Positions 11,201 through 20,930 of a stretch of 64,000 nt of DNA are shown one piece after another. Where the stretch lies: NCBI GenBank assembly GCA_020284085.1, contig JACEVL010000342.1:310001-374000 (forward strand), in the 5' to 3' direction. The DNA is from Aporrectodea caliginosa (Eukaryota; Annelida; Clitellata; Crassiclitellata; Lumbricidae). The position numbers were made by a program, and so were the translations under genes. Below the pieces are notes generated by a model that ran no database searches, was not told where the DNA came from, and saw nothing but the letters and a program-made list of their open reading frames with translations. Every line of letters begins with the position of its first letter. Positions within the stretch are counted from its first letter, which is position 1.

Positions 11201-14200
11201 CGGAAGCTGTAAACAACATGCGCATTTGATTTGCATTTAGAGCACTTAGTCCATAAGACACACCTTTTTGGCAGACAATGGCATAACTGTGGTTGCAGTT
11301 GCAAGTCGACCATTTGCGGTCAATTGCTGCTGCTGCACATGTAGTTGTTCCGTTTCCTGTGCTGCATTGCGGACTAAAGCAGATGCATTGCTTGTCAGAA
11401 GACTCGTCAGGGATACCACTTTTCCAGTTAGTGTAAGTGATTGCAGAACCTAATTATACAAAAGAAGAAACAATACGAAAGGAGTCTTTGAAGATCGTTT
11501 AAATCGCCAACTTTTTGTTAGATGTTGGGTTTAATATTTAGGATATTTAATCGCCAACTGTCTCGTTATATCTCGGTTTTAATATACCGAATAATTATGC
11601 GAGCTTCACTTGCCTTTTTCGGTTTCTGTTCCACAAAGAATTGACAATAAAGAATTTGATTGAAAGCCGTTATTAACAAAAGAACTTGGATGCTGTTTTT
11701 TATTATAAACTTCTCTGAATACTTTGGCATAAATTTATTGTCTCGCACCTATGAATTATTGTACAGCATTGCATTGTTCTACTACACTTAAATCATATTA
11801 TAGCGCCATGTCATAATATTGAAGGCATCAATCGACGATCGCTTAGAGAGATAACGGAAACTCGTACTCTGAAAGCTATCACGTAAGCACAAGATCTCTC
11901 TCTATTCTGCTCTGTCACTTTGCCTTTTCGTTCACAGCTTCAGACATCTTTTCAAATTCCTAATCCTCCGCAGGGTGCCTCTGTTTATTAGCGTAGTCAT
12001 CATCACAATTTTGACTTGATTATACGTCTTGGTTTTGATTCGTCCAAGGTTTGTGAGTATTAAAACCTTGTGCCTCACATTAGTTTGGTTGGCCAAAGGT
12101 TTAGGAAGGCGCAAACCTGTGTGAGTTAAAGTTTGATTAATTGAAAAAATTAATCTCAATTCGTAGCTGTCTGAGAATGGCCACCAGTGAAATTGATGAA
12201 AAAGTTAAATGCAAAGTGAGAAATGCGACGAGAGAACATTTATGCAAAATGCTAGTAATCTCATCAATCATTCAGATTTGTACAACACCAAGCATGCTCA
12301 GTGCGACTCACCGTGTATCCGTTAATTCTAGAGTATGTCAATATACATCACCTGTGCTGTTCCAAATCCACTTATTTCGGTGAAGTCCAATCCAATATTT
12401 CTGGTTTTCTTTCAGCGATAACAATTCTTCTGTCGCTTGGAGATCCTTAATAGAAGCCAAGTCTCCTCCGGATCGTAAGCACTTCTTTCGGGCATCATAC
12501 CAATTGAGAAGATCTTCATTTGCGATGTAAAGTTTATTGTCTTGTCGCTGACTGAAGGCTGATTTCGAATATGTAATAGCAATTGAAGTTAGTCATTAGT
12601 AAAATTAACCGACTTCTGCTTAACTAGTCTAGAGAACATTAGCTTTGATTTCTGCATTGGCAGTGGCGAATTTATGTCTACAAAACAATCTGCTTTCTTG
12701 CACTGCGCTATACTTCCGATACTTCCTATGCGGATCCTTGCGCATCCAACTAAATCAAGTTCAAGATCAGTTCTACTTGGGCGACTTTGTTCATCATCGC
12801 TTTGTTAACGATGAATTAGCGCTTTCCGCATAGTCCCATCTATGAGAAATTCACAACTGTCTGCCTAAATATTTCGGCTCTTCTTGGTCCTTCACTTCTT
12901 ATTTTCTGACTACCGAAGCAACTCAGGAAGTCATCTTTGCGGATATCTTATCTTGAATTGTCGCTACATAAATATCTTAAATATCACGAAAGTAATAATA
13001 ATATCTCATAGGCCTAATCAAACTTAGCAATGGTAGTACCGGTAATTACAAATTGTTAGATAGAAAATCTAAAAAAGTACTTGAATAATCGCATATGTAG
13101 TCAAACCTCAATATGTCGTCACCAAAACAGTAGGCAAGTTAAATATACCGACATCCGTCAAACTGCTCTAGAGAATATTAGCCAATCTCTCCATTGGAAG
13201 TGTGGAATTACGTCTACAAAGTATTCTGCTTACTCGCACTATGCTATGCTTCAGATAACGCAGAGATATTCTGCTCCCAAACATCCAACTAGATCAAGTT
13301 CAAGATCAGTTCCAATTGGCCGGTTTTTCACCATCTGCTCCTCAAAGATAGGTCTACACTAGAACTTTCTGTTTTAGGTTCATCTGTGAAAAATTCTCAA
13401 ATTCCAGCTTAAATTCTTCGGCTCTATTTGGTCCCTTGTCTCACTTCCAAAACAACTGATTCATCTTTCCGGACACCTTGTATAGAATTGTCGCAACATA
13501 AACATCGTAAATATCTCGAAACTAATAACAGTAGCTAATGAACTAAGTTATGGCAGTAGTTGCAAATTAAACAAGACTTAGTATAAATCCGTAAATGCAC
13601 CTGAATATTTGCATAATTATGTAGCCAAACCGGGACGTGACGTTACTAAAGCAGTAGGCCAGTGATTTTCCATGCTTCGATTCCACACAAGCTCCATCAT
13701 GAAACTGTTCGGGTATATTACTGGCATCTGAAAGACATAAGTGATTGCTAGTAAATCATGATGACAAGCCGCCAATCATTAAACAATGTATCATTTAAGG
13801 GCGGCGGTTAAGACTACAGCAGAGGGAAGAGGGACATGCATTGACCGCACACTGTCAGCGGGAAGACCAGTAGGGGAGGGAAAAGATTGATACATCCGAC
13901 CTGACCTAAACAGGTGAAGCAGCTAACAGTTTAAACCAATGACAACTTCTATGGTATGCACATGTATATGCAGAAGATCAAACAAACGTGTGTTTAATTT
14001 TAGTAATATAATGTTAAAAACGCATCGATCGATCATCGAACACGAGTAACAAAATGATCGCGTCGCTAATACATTTCAAGTGCAATTCTGAATGAATGCC
14101 CCTTTCTTCAACATACTTTTCTTCTTCCAGCTGAGGACCTGCGTCAACAATGGATAACTTTCCAGCTGAGGACCTGCGTCAACAATGGATAATTTAGTCA

Positions 14201-15991
14201 TGATGGAAATTGTAACCTCAGTGATCAAAAAGACAATGTTGGATGTGTACTGGAGGTGTATGATTTTCAGTCGGAGAGTGGAAAACGCACATTGATCTAC
14301 AACTGTCTACATGTGACACGAAGCCAGTGCCAAAGTTTTTTCGCCTGTGGCGGTCACGGATGATGTCATAGTCTTGATAATCTCTGTGAAGAGCAGAGTT
14401 CTAGGCCTAGTCTATAACTTACGGAATACGCCCAATATTCAGCCTGGCGATATTCAACTGCGATTTTTGTGTTTTGAGAGTTTATGTTGTTGTTGTCACT
14501 TATATAATTTATTATATATATTATATATATATAGTTTGTGAATAGATTATATGAATCAATAAACCAAGAACCATGTTACTTCTCATTTGTAGTGGAACTC
14601 ACGAAACGTACCTTGTGATACGTCCGGAAAATACGAATGGCCATTAACCCAAGACCATGCCTGACTTTCATTTGCCGAGAGCTTTCGTGCGTCCGTGATG
14701 ATTGCCTCATTCTGTAACACTTGCCTGCTTATGAAACCCTCGACAACTCTTTGCATTTCTAGGCTTTTAATGGCGATCAGAGAGGAACCTGGAACATGTA
14801 ATTTGCATAGGTCACTGGCTTCTTCGAAAGGCTTAAGCTCTGGATGTCCGTTGTTTGCAAGAATTGTTGTAAAGCAAGTCTTTCCAGGAAGTGTGTTAAT
14901 GCAGCGGGGCATATTAGGCCTAGGTATTCTTGTATGAGAAGTCTGGCACTGTGTCACTTTCAATGACATCCACAAACCTAGATGAACGAAAAGCAGGCCT
15001 ATTATTAGAAAAAACACAAATCACACATCATCATAGATGCAGTGGCGTAACGAAGGGGGTCCCCGGGCGCAAAATTAGCTTTCAGTGATACACAGTACTA
15101 TGACAAGAACGATTAAAAGTCAACAAGAAAATTAAAAGGGGCCCAGTCGTCAGCTCTTGACCTTGGGCGCTGAAACCCTGCGTCACGCCACTGTAGCCTT
15201 ACATTCACCGAAGTCCATATTGCAAAATATGTACATAGATACCAAATCTAAGGCAAGATGAAAATTCAATTGTTTTGTGACCGAGTCAAATGAACATTTT
15301 TCTGCTAAGGCACAACAACTGATCTTTGATTCAAAATCAAATAAACAATGTTAAGTCTAATTATGTACTTACATGCCCCAAACGATAACTATTACGTAAC
15401 GGTAGGCTTACATAACTCTTACAGCGGGATCTTAAAACGTAATCCTCCATGTTTACGTGTATGATTCAAATCGAGTCTTCTGACAACCTTGTTCTAGATG
15501 TAAAACTTGTATTATTATGCATGCAATTAAACATACGTTTATCCTGTTCTTTGGACAGTTATTTTGGAACTGGTCTATTTCTGTTATAGCACTCGTAAGG
15601 GTATTTAGATTGATAATCTATTAAGACAGGTATGAATGTGTGGATAAACGTAAAGTATCTCATCTTCAAGGCGGAGGATATGAGGGGCGTTTTGAATAAG
15701 TGCATTTAAAGACACTTTGAAAAAATTGCTAAACAAAGTTAAACTCAACTGTGCGTATATGCTGTAGATGCATATTATCCAGAATGCAGAATGCAACTAA
15801 CGCCCACCCATCTCAGAAGCTGACTCGATACTGGAAGACAGAACTTAATCACGAAAGCGGGTTACAATTTGATGATACAATAGGCTACTTGCATTATAAC
15901 AGAAGGGTTTATTATAGTTTCTAAAATATAAGATATCTATTCACTTACCAGCAATCAGGCTTACAAACAGATTCCCAAACAACTGTTTCAT
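4590..15991 (-). CDS. C-type-lectin-like receptor with mucin stalk and multi-ITIM tail (8 exons, 747 codons)
   Basis: Join 15991-15949, 14998-14612, 13727-13601, 12551-12352, 11449-11264, 7198-6665, 6198-6099, 5256-4590. The exons total 2244 bases, exactly 748 codons including the stop. Every intron is GT-AG and every phase matches (1,1,2,1,1,1,2). Predicted order: signal peptide (about 1-31), CTLD1 (about 47-185), CTLD2 (about 194-313), Ser/Thr/Pro stalk (315-493), transmembrane segment (about 500-521), Arg/Lys stop-transfer, tail (526-747). Four ITIM-like sites sit at Tyr548, 569, 585 and 603, with YxxP sites at 630, 645 and 737. Known ITIMs recruit SH2 phosphatases, so an inhibitory cell-surface receptor is the natural reading. 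The ligand is unknown: no EPN/QPD sugar motif and no WND triplet are present. The model was assembled by eye. Exons 1 and 3 are the least certain. A decayed paralogue lies at 22465-24153. Confidence 0.8.
5257..6098 (-). other. Receptor intron 7
   Basis: AT-rich intron with no recognised element. A short palindromic AT stretch lies at 5855-5880. Confidence 0.6.
6099..6198 (-). CDS. Receptor exon 7: transmembrane segment
   Basis: A 100-base exon between TTTATGTAG and TA|GTAAGT. It encodes LSSTQQ, then about 22 hydrophobic residues (MLLILLLLVAVV followed by FILAAVILVI) and RKRR, a type I membrane anchor with a positive stop-transfer. A degraded copy at 24080-24153 has lost the donor GT. Confidence 0.9.
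6665..7198 (-). CDS. Receptor exon 6: Ser/Thr/Pro-rich mucin-like stalk
   Basis: Phase 1-1 exon of exactly 178 codons after the acceptor TTCTCTTTCCAG. The peptide is dominated by Ser and Thr with Pro, Ala and Val in irregular repeats (TTTTTYATTVTTTV and similar) and has no cysteine, as expected for an O-glycosylated stalk that lifts the lectin domains off the membrane. It has a few N-glycosylation sequons (NAS near the start, NHT near the end). The plus strand shows a long Val-rich shadow frame caused by the same composition. Confidence 0.8.
8312..8392. repeat. CAC/CAT trinucleotide microsatellite
   Basis: A run of CAC triplets passes into CAT triplets with single interruptions, inside the foldback element. 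Confidence 0.9.
8398..10500 (+). mobile_element. CR1/L2-type LINE fragment, interrupted and degenerate
   Basis: Broken frames follow the order of a CR1/L2 reverse transcriptase. NEAALLIVFSDKVDAIDSGQ and LAILSLL resemble the palm region, VLGPLLFVL follows at the MITE boundary, then YADG at the catalytic YADD position, SEWMASNRLKLNPFKSE, LHWLRVLMRITYKLCLIIYK, and a final FRSQLKTYPF. The DD-to-DG change and several frameshifts make it dead. The MITE at 8769-9570 sits between VLGPLLF and YADG. A 20-bp direct repeat (TGCTCGGTTTAAGTCTGCGT) occurs near its start. Confidence 0.65.
8769..9570. mobile_element. Tc1/mariner-type MITE with 209-bp inverted repeats
   Basis: TA dinucleotides flank the element (8767-8768 and 9571-9572). 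The ends begin CACTGTGTCCACGATAAAGT. Arms 8769-8977 and 9362-9570 are almost perfect reverse complements. The middle 384 bases have no convincing transposase. The TA target and the CACTG-type end place it with Tc1/mariner. It interrupts a LINE reading frame, so it is younger than that LINE. Confidence 0.85.
11264..11449 (-). CDS. Receptor exon 5: C-terminal half of C-type-lectin-like domain 2
   Basis: Phase 1-1 exon of 186 bases. Key stretches are ITYTNWKSGIPDE, where IPD replaces the EPN/QPD sugar-specificity triplet, and KWSTCNCNHSYAIVCQK, which matches the closing strand and final cysteine of the fold. There are extra cysteines (Cys274, 276, 281, 290, 304) compared with the usual pattern, so additional or rearranged disulphides are possible. 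The WND calcium motif is absent. The donor is AAAG|GTGTGT. Confidence 0.85.
11450..12351 (-). other. Receptor intron 4
   Basis: AT-rich intron. No transposon ends or extra exons were recognised. Confidence 0.5.
12352..12551 (-). CDS. Receptor exon 4: N-terminal half of C-type-lectin-like domain 2
   Basis: Clear CTLD content: LNWYDARKKCLRSGGDLASI, then QATEELLSL, YWIGLHRNKWIWN and a glycosylation sequon NST. These correspond to the family's helix with first cysteine, the LASI strand, the WIGL core motif and the WxW pair. The acceptor is CCTTCAG|T in phase 2, with ACTAAC about 35 bases upstream as a likely branch point. The donor is ACAG|GTGATG in phase 1. This is the less diverged of the two lectin domains. 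Confidence 0.85.
12598..13600. repeat. About 530-bp tandem duplication inside intron 3
   Basis: Block 12630-13150 is collinear with 13165-13690. Shared landmarks are TCTAGAGAA, ATCAAGTTCAAGATCAGTTC (AATCAAG in one copy), ATTTCGGCTC against CTTCGGCTC, and GAATTGTCGC with ACATAAA. Identity is moderate, so the event is old. The duplicated unit includes exon 3 and its surrounding intron. Confidence 0.7.
13081..13182 (-). pseudogene. Decayed duplicate of receptor exon 3
   Basis: Similar to exon 3: EQFDG aligns with EQFHDG, and LAYCFGDDILRFDYICD with LAYCFSNVTSRFGYIIM. The copy keeps the final YIC cysteine that exon 3 lacks. It carries an in-frame TAA just before the LAYCF stretch and is six codons shorter. 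The donor is a weak TCAA|GTAC. It lies about 520 bases from exon 3, and similarity continues through the flanking intron, so the whole block was duplicated. A further truncated copy of the exon start is at about 12601-12645. Confidence 0.65.
13601..13727 (-). CDS. Receptor exon 3: C-terminal half of C-type-lectin-like domain 1
   Basis: The acceptor TTTCAG (phase 1) and the donor TTCAG|GTGCAT (phase 2) enclose 42 codons without a stop. The peptide contains GACVESKHGKSLAYCF and ends RFGYIIMQIF, at the place where the family normally has FGYICE. The last structural cysteine is therefore missing. Phase 2 matches the TTCAG|T acceptor of exon 4. Two decayed copies of this exon lie in the next intron. 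Confidence 0.65.
13728..14611 (-). other. Receptor intron 2 with a 34-bp direct repeat
   Basis: Two adjacent copies of a 34-base unit at 14126-14159 and 14160-14193, differing at one or two bases, core CAGCTGAGGACCTGCGTC. A TATA-rich run is at 14507-14533. Otherwise nothing was recognised. Confidence 0.6.
14612..14998 (-). CDS. Receptor exon 2: N-terminal half of C-type-lectin-like domain 1
   Basis: Symmetrical phase 1-1 exon of 387 bases. After the signal peptide end come CINTLPGKTC and PFEEASDLCKL (aligned to the family's W/F-x-x-A-x-x-x-C helix), then LIAIKSLEMQ (like LASIxSxEQ) and WSWVNG (like WxWxDG). The WIGL motif is absent; a diverged EAIITDARKL lies about there. The donor is CAAG|GTACGT. 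An alternative in-phase acceptor at 14977 would shorten the signal peptide by seven residues. A hAT-like MITE ends 41 bases upstream of the acceptor. Confidence 0.8.
15040..15193. mobile_element. Short MITE, hAT-like ends, in receptor intron 1
   Basis: The ends are CAGTGGCGTAACGAAGGG and, reverse-complemented, CAGTGGCGTGACGCAGGG, so the inverted repeat has two mismatches. The body is 154 bases. An 8-bp target duplication is not evident. Ends of the CAGTGGCG type are common in hAT MITEs. It lies 41 bases upstream of the exon 2 acceptor. Confidence 0.55.
15949..15991 (-). CDS. Receptor exon 1: start codon and first half of signal peptide
   Basis: An ATG at 15991 opens MKQLFGNLFVSLIA, followed by the donor G|GTAAGT in phase 1. 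Joined to exon 2 it continues GLLFVHLGLWMSL, giving a continuous hydrophobic core of a signal peptide with cleavage expected near Gln31. The start was chosen because it is the first ATG in a frame that leads to a strong donor of the right phase. The 5' untranslated region and promoter are not defined. Confidence 0.65.
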
Positions 15992-16130
15992 CTTTGTTTC
16001 TTTCCCAGCTAGATGAGACTTGACTATAGACAAACCAGGACACTTCGCAAAACATCAGAATTGATGATTGCCATACCACTAGATCAGGATGATATCCATT
16101 TTGATGCAACATGCAGCACTGTACCAGCAT

Positions 16131-16492
16131 ATAGCTTAGTCGCCCACTGGCTGTTTATGATGCGATTTACAATGCGATATCCATAATTGCATATCCGCGT
16201 TGGGATAATTTTCGAGTCATCATGTGCTGCCTATGTATGCAAGACCATTAAAACGACAACTGTCTAAACACTACTATATATTCTGAAAATTATCAGTTAC
16301 AGGGTGCATGTCCGCACGCTTTTCGATATAATCATAAGCAAACATTATATGTTAATAAGTAGTCTCTTGACTTTCCCAAGCTAAAACTTTATCTCCGACG
16401 CTGCCGTTTCCTGGTCTTGCCAGCCGGTCGCAAGCCTGGATGAAGGGAGGAGGGCGAAGCTAATAGTCTTTGTTATGATACAGCTTCCTTAA
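16131..16492 (-). promoter_or_regulatory. Upstream region of the receptor gene (promoter not resolved)
   Basis: This is the only non-repeat stretch between the start codon and the upstream piggyBac-like element. No clear TATA box or initiator could be fixed. A short-retroposon copy (type B) begins near 16405 and is cut by the element at 16493. Confidence 0.25.
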
Positions 16493-17457
16493 CCCTCAGG
16501 CTACCAAGGGGGGTTATTACGACCCCCTAGGTTTTTTGCTTCAAAAACTTGTTCCATGTGGAATATAATTTTGATAATTTAGGTAGCTGTAGCAGGATCA
16601 TTTGCGCACATTTTCAGGTAAACATCATTGTAATATCTCACGCCATTCAAAAGTTACACCCGATATACCCGAGGTACCAGGGGGTTGATACGACCCCCCC
16701 TTAGTTTTTCGTCTATAGCGTACTCATTTTTCTTCCTGAAAGAGAAACAAATATACCATTCTTTAGAGGGAATGTAGGGCTTAATTTGCATATCTACATC
16801 TTTGTCTTTTGAGAACCGGAAGTGATCAAAATAAATAATAATACGCGAAATATGCGTGAAAAATGGCTGAATGGAAGGACTCCCCCCTTAGTTTTTTGTC
16901 GGTAGCGTATTCATTTATATTCCTGGAAGAGAAACAAATATACCATTCTTTAGAGGGAATGTAGGGCTTAATTTGCATACTTAAATGTTTGTCTGTTGAA
17001 AACCGGAAGTGATCAAAATAAATAATAATACGCGTAATCTGTGTGAAAACGGCTGAATACAGCATCACAACGTAAATCGATATATTTGTATGGATATATA
17101 TGTATGGATGTATATTTATACGTATATAAACATATGTAGGGATGTATGTGTGTATCTTGGATACATAGATCAGTTTCAAAACACACATAATTTTATATTT
17201 GTTTATCCAAAAGTACAAAATGTACGCAATAATATAAAATATCGCTAATTAAGGGGTTCCATTGTTAAAAGTGATGTAATTTCGAGGTGCATTCACATAA
17301 TGTACAACTAAATATACCATTCTGTGCAGAAATGAATGCTGAATCCATTGCTGTATTTCAAGTTATGATATGTGAAACCAAACACGAAATCCAGAGGGGG
17401 GGTCGTCTCAACCCCCCTTGGTAGCCGATGTCACGAAAAAGCTTGGTAGCCCTAGGG
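16493..17457. mobile_element. PiggyBac-like MITE, TTAA target, internal direct repeat
   Basis: TTAA flanks at 16489-16492 and 17458-17461. The ends are CCCTCAGGCTACCAAG and, reverse-complemented, CCCTAGGGCTACCAAG (14 of 16). A subterminal copy of GGCTACCAAGGGGGGTT lies near 17410 in inverted orientation. The body holds two 175-180-bp direct repeats (16695-16873 and 16882-17056) that share TTTAGAGGGAATGTAGGGC and CCGGAAGTGATCAAAATAAA. CCC-starting ends plus a TTAA target are characteristic of piggyBac. No transposase is present. It is inserted in a short retroposon of type B. Confidence 0.8.
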
Positions 17458-17556
17458 TTAAAAGGAAACTACTGACATGCTTAAACTATTTAGGCTACCA
17501 TTAGATCAAGTTTAGGCATCACAATAAGCAGGCCTATGCTATATTGGTGTTTATCA

Positions 17557-17578
17557 TATATATATATATATATATATC
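17557..17578. repeat. (TA)n microsatellite
   Basis: A run of about ten TA dinucleotides at the edge of the duplicated flank. Confidence 0.85.
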
Positions 17579-17579
17579 C

Positions 17580-18740
17580 TAGATATGACGTTGCGTTTCG
17601 GGAAGTAACGACCCAATTATTACCACTCTATCTGCTGCAGCTGCATACATCATCTCCCTTATAAATTAACAATATGTAAACATTATGACATTTTTTCAGA
17701 TTTCACGCACTGCAGCCTGAAATGAGCAACAGAAAGTAGCATAATTATTTGAACCGTGTTATTGGTTAATGCGTTGTACGACTTTGGGAAGTTCCAAAAC
17801 ACAGAGCGTTCTGAATTGAGCAATGTTACTTCCTTATTTGAACTTAGATAGAAATTGCTCGACATCACATTCCATATTAATTAACAGTTCATCTCTGAGC
17901 CTCGGGATTGATTCCCAATGAATCATGTAAATTTATTAACCTATATGGTTTAGCCATATTGTATATTGTATTGTATTTATAGATACATAGATAGGTTGGT
18001 ACGCCAGGGGTACTTACCTCCATCTTCTCCCTCATTTGAGACTCTCTGCAGCAATGCGGATACTAGACTCTTTGCCTGTATTCTGCACAATCCTTGTCAT
18101 GTTCTGCATAAATTGTTGCCACCGATCAAGCAATCGCGCTACTCCCTGCGGCCACGGTCCCATAACCGTGAGCTTCCAATGTTTGACAGCCTGTCTCAGA
18201 AATGCTTCCTTGCCCGGATGCTATACAAATAAACGATATGTTTTCCCTAGATCTGGCTATTTAAACCCTTCTTTTTTTCCCCTATGACTAGCTCTAGCTC
18301 TTCTTCCTCTGTACAATAAAACCTCTCATTCAATTCTATGGTTGTATATAGAATTTTTTTAAAATTTGTTTGAATGTATTAATCTTGCTAAGTACAGTGC
18401 TGGAAGTACTTACTTACTTACTTACAAGCATCAAAAATCATCTCTTCGTTGAACAAAAATTAAATCTGCGGCTTGATTTTTGTAGTGCCATCGGTTGATG
18501 CTTTGTGCATTAAACACAATCGCTGTAGGAGTTGCTAATATTACAATTAATAGTGAAGATTGTCCAATTGTGTGATTGTTATAGTTGTGTTTGCACTGCA
18601 CTCGAAATATTCGACCTGGCTATTCGTTTGATCAGGGTTTTTAAATGGATCATGACATTGAATTCGATTTCACTTGAATTGACCATCGATTATTGTTTTG
18701 TACATAATGAGAACGGCGCTATATAAGTCATTAGATTAGA
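17580..18740. repeat. Paralogous copy of the receptor 3' flank (see 2815-3720)
   Basis: Collinear with 2815-3720 but split by an inserted LINE end at about 17966-18420. It precedes, in order, the dead tail exon (22465-22857) and the dead transmembrane exon (24080-24153). This supports tandem duplication of the whole receptor locus. Confidence 0.6.
17990..18330 (+). mobile_element. LINE C-terminal coding end and 3' region
   Basis: A frame at about 17966-18232 ends LRPRSHNRELPMFDSLSQKC and then FLARMLYK. This resembles the closing segment of many LINE-encoded proteins, where a YxLRPRxHN stretch is followed by FxxRMLYK. An AATAAA lies downstream near 18318. The 5' part is missing. Confidence 0.55.
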
Positions 18741-19160
18741 TCTCTATTATACAGGGCCTACATCCATCTGCTAAATTTTATTCAAGACACGTGTTTTGAG
18801 TAGGCCGCTTGAAGCTGACCATAATCATAGCTTAACCCAGTGGATTTATATCGGGTAAATCTATTTGGGAATATGCAGTACTTTCTCAAGTTGCAACATT
18901 ACCATATTTGATGCAGTGTTTATTTATTTCAGTGCGCGATCTCGTCTCTGTGTAAGACGCCAATCGCTTTCGTTAACATAAAACAATAACACTGATCTTC
19001 CCATAACACGAGTCACCCAAAATTAAATAAGGCGATGAAGACAGATAGCCTATCTCTTAATCGTGCTGAAATCGTGACTTTATATGCATGCAAATTGCTT
19101 AAATTGTTTTGATTATGATTAACTAATAATAATAATAAAAAGCAACGATAATAGTAATGA
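18741..19160. other. No gene seen
   Basis: Unique-looking AT-rich sequence without exon signals or element ends that I can identify. Confidence 0.4.
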
Positions 19161-19167
19161 CTGAGAC

Positions 19168-19318
<151 letters not shown>

Positions 19319-19564
19319 AATAATAATAAAGTTTCGGTAATACGGATTATTATAATTTACTGACAATTATTATGATATTTAATAATAATTCATACAATTA
19401 ATTGCATGCAGTCATCGATTGGCAGTTGTATTACTAATGGCAGCAGTTTTAGTAATGGTAATAGTATTAGTAGCCTATTGGTAGCATTGGTAGTAGCAGT
19501 TGTAAGAGTAGTGAATTATAATTTGTTCAAATTGATGTCATTATTATTACTCTTATTATTGCAC

Positions 19565-19640
19565 ATTGAGGAGGTTCGAACCGGCAACCTCCGTGTTGCA
19601 AGGCGAATGCTGAAACCAATCGGTTTCCGTGGCTTGCATC
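19565..19640 (-). repeat. Possible tRNA-derived SINE head
   Basis: On the minus strand GGTTCGAACCT fits a pol III B box. A diverged A-box-like stretch lies about 40 bases upstream, with a CTTGCAA anticodon-loop-like segment between. The stems do not fold well, so it is not a working tRNA. Confidence 0.35.
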
Positions 19641-20272
19641 TGGGCTCACTGGGTCTTTTAAGACTTTCAACCTCTGCGGCGCATAATTAAACTATAAAAC
19701 CGCACAGTTTAGTCTCTTCACGATGAAATATAGGTCTATGCAATCAAGTACATAAGCCTCTGGGTATACATGAACTAAGACTACTAACCAGTTATGTCTC
19801 ATCGCAATGACCATGCAAAGACTCTGGGTCTATGGACGATAACCATAACATGACTACATGTATCTGCAATTAGGCTAATTCCAAATTTTGACTTGTACGC
19901 CTGATAGGATTCGGCTGTAAGCTAACTGGTTAACACAATTCCCGTGTGATTCTAACCAGAAGGGATTGACGCGCGATGCGTAACGGAAAAGCCATCTATT
20001 TCAGAGCCGAGGGGAAACGAAAACTCGGAGATAGGATCACAAGAGGGTCACATCTTTATTAAATAAATAAGTAAGTAAGTAATAAGTCACCATCACTTGC
20101 ATCTGACAAGCGCACACGCAATACATCGTGTAGGACGATAATTACATCGATATAACAACAAGATCTTCGTACCACGCATGCTTTTCAAAAACGTCTACTA
20201 GATGAAAAACTGCCTCTCTCAATAACTCGTGTATTCTGCTGCGTTTTGTCGACAGTTTTGTGTTAAATAAAC

Positions 20273-20274
20273 GA

Positions 20275-20342
<68 letters not shown>
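20273..20342. repeat. (GAT)n microsatellite
   Basis: About 23 uninterrupted ATG/GAT triplets. Confidence 0.95.
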
Positions 20343-20689
20343 ATCTCTCTGTATGCATGTATGCATTACACAAGCAAATATAATAGATGCACGGGCAGAA
20401 CTTAATATAGCTAAAATATAGACTGATTGGTGGTATAATGGATAGGCCAAAACAAAGACAATGTATGCTACTCAATTGAAAATCTGTTGACTAAATACAT
20501 ACGGAACCATTTACTAAACTTAGGAACTTCCGGATCCTCTGTGGCGTTGAGAATGGGCAATGTATGGTACCGTTCTTGTTCAAAGAAGAAAACGTTTTTG
20601 GCCTCTCAACGTGGTATGGGCTCATGTCCCTCGACAGACCTATGTGGGTCAACGCCATAATTATGTGCAAATCCGGCTGGATTGTTAAT

Positions 20690-20930
20690 ATCCTATACCT
20701 TGACTCATCTGATTCTCCGCCTTCCAATCTCACTCGACCTAACCGAAACCCGTCTTTACAACTCCTCTGTCTCCTCTCTCTGGTCTCTATGGCAACCGGA
20801 CTTGGACCTCCACTCTGTAACTCTGGACAACCTCTCTGACACGACGCAGCGATGGTGCCCTGCGCTTAGTTTTCAAGTGGCATCTTAAAAAATTTGGAGT
20901 TTACGATTACGACCACGATTAACGTCAATC
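20690..20930 (+). mobile_element. Retroposon 3' end with (GATTAC)n-type tail
   Basis: It ends GGTGCCCTGCGCTTAG, AAATTTGGAGTTTACGATTA and further ACGATTA units. The same ending recurs at 31748-31817 and, inverted, at 39738-39790. This marks a LINE or SINE family with a GATTAC tail. Confidence 0.5.

Noticed and set aside
14695..14937. 80-codon plus-strand frame
   Set aside because: Antisense to receptor exon 2, which has CTLD content.
20142..20475. Poly-Ile and poly-His open frames
   Set aside because: Translation of the GAT microsatellite in two frames.
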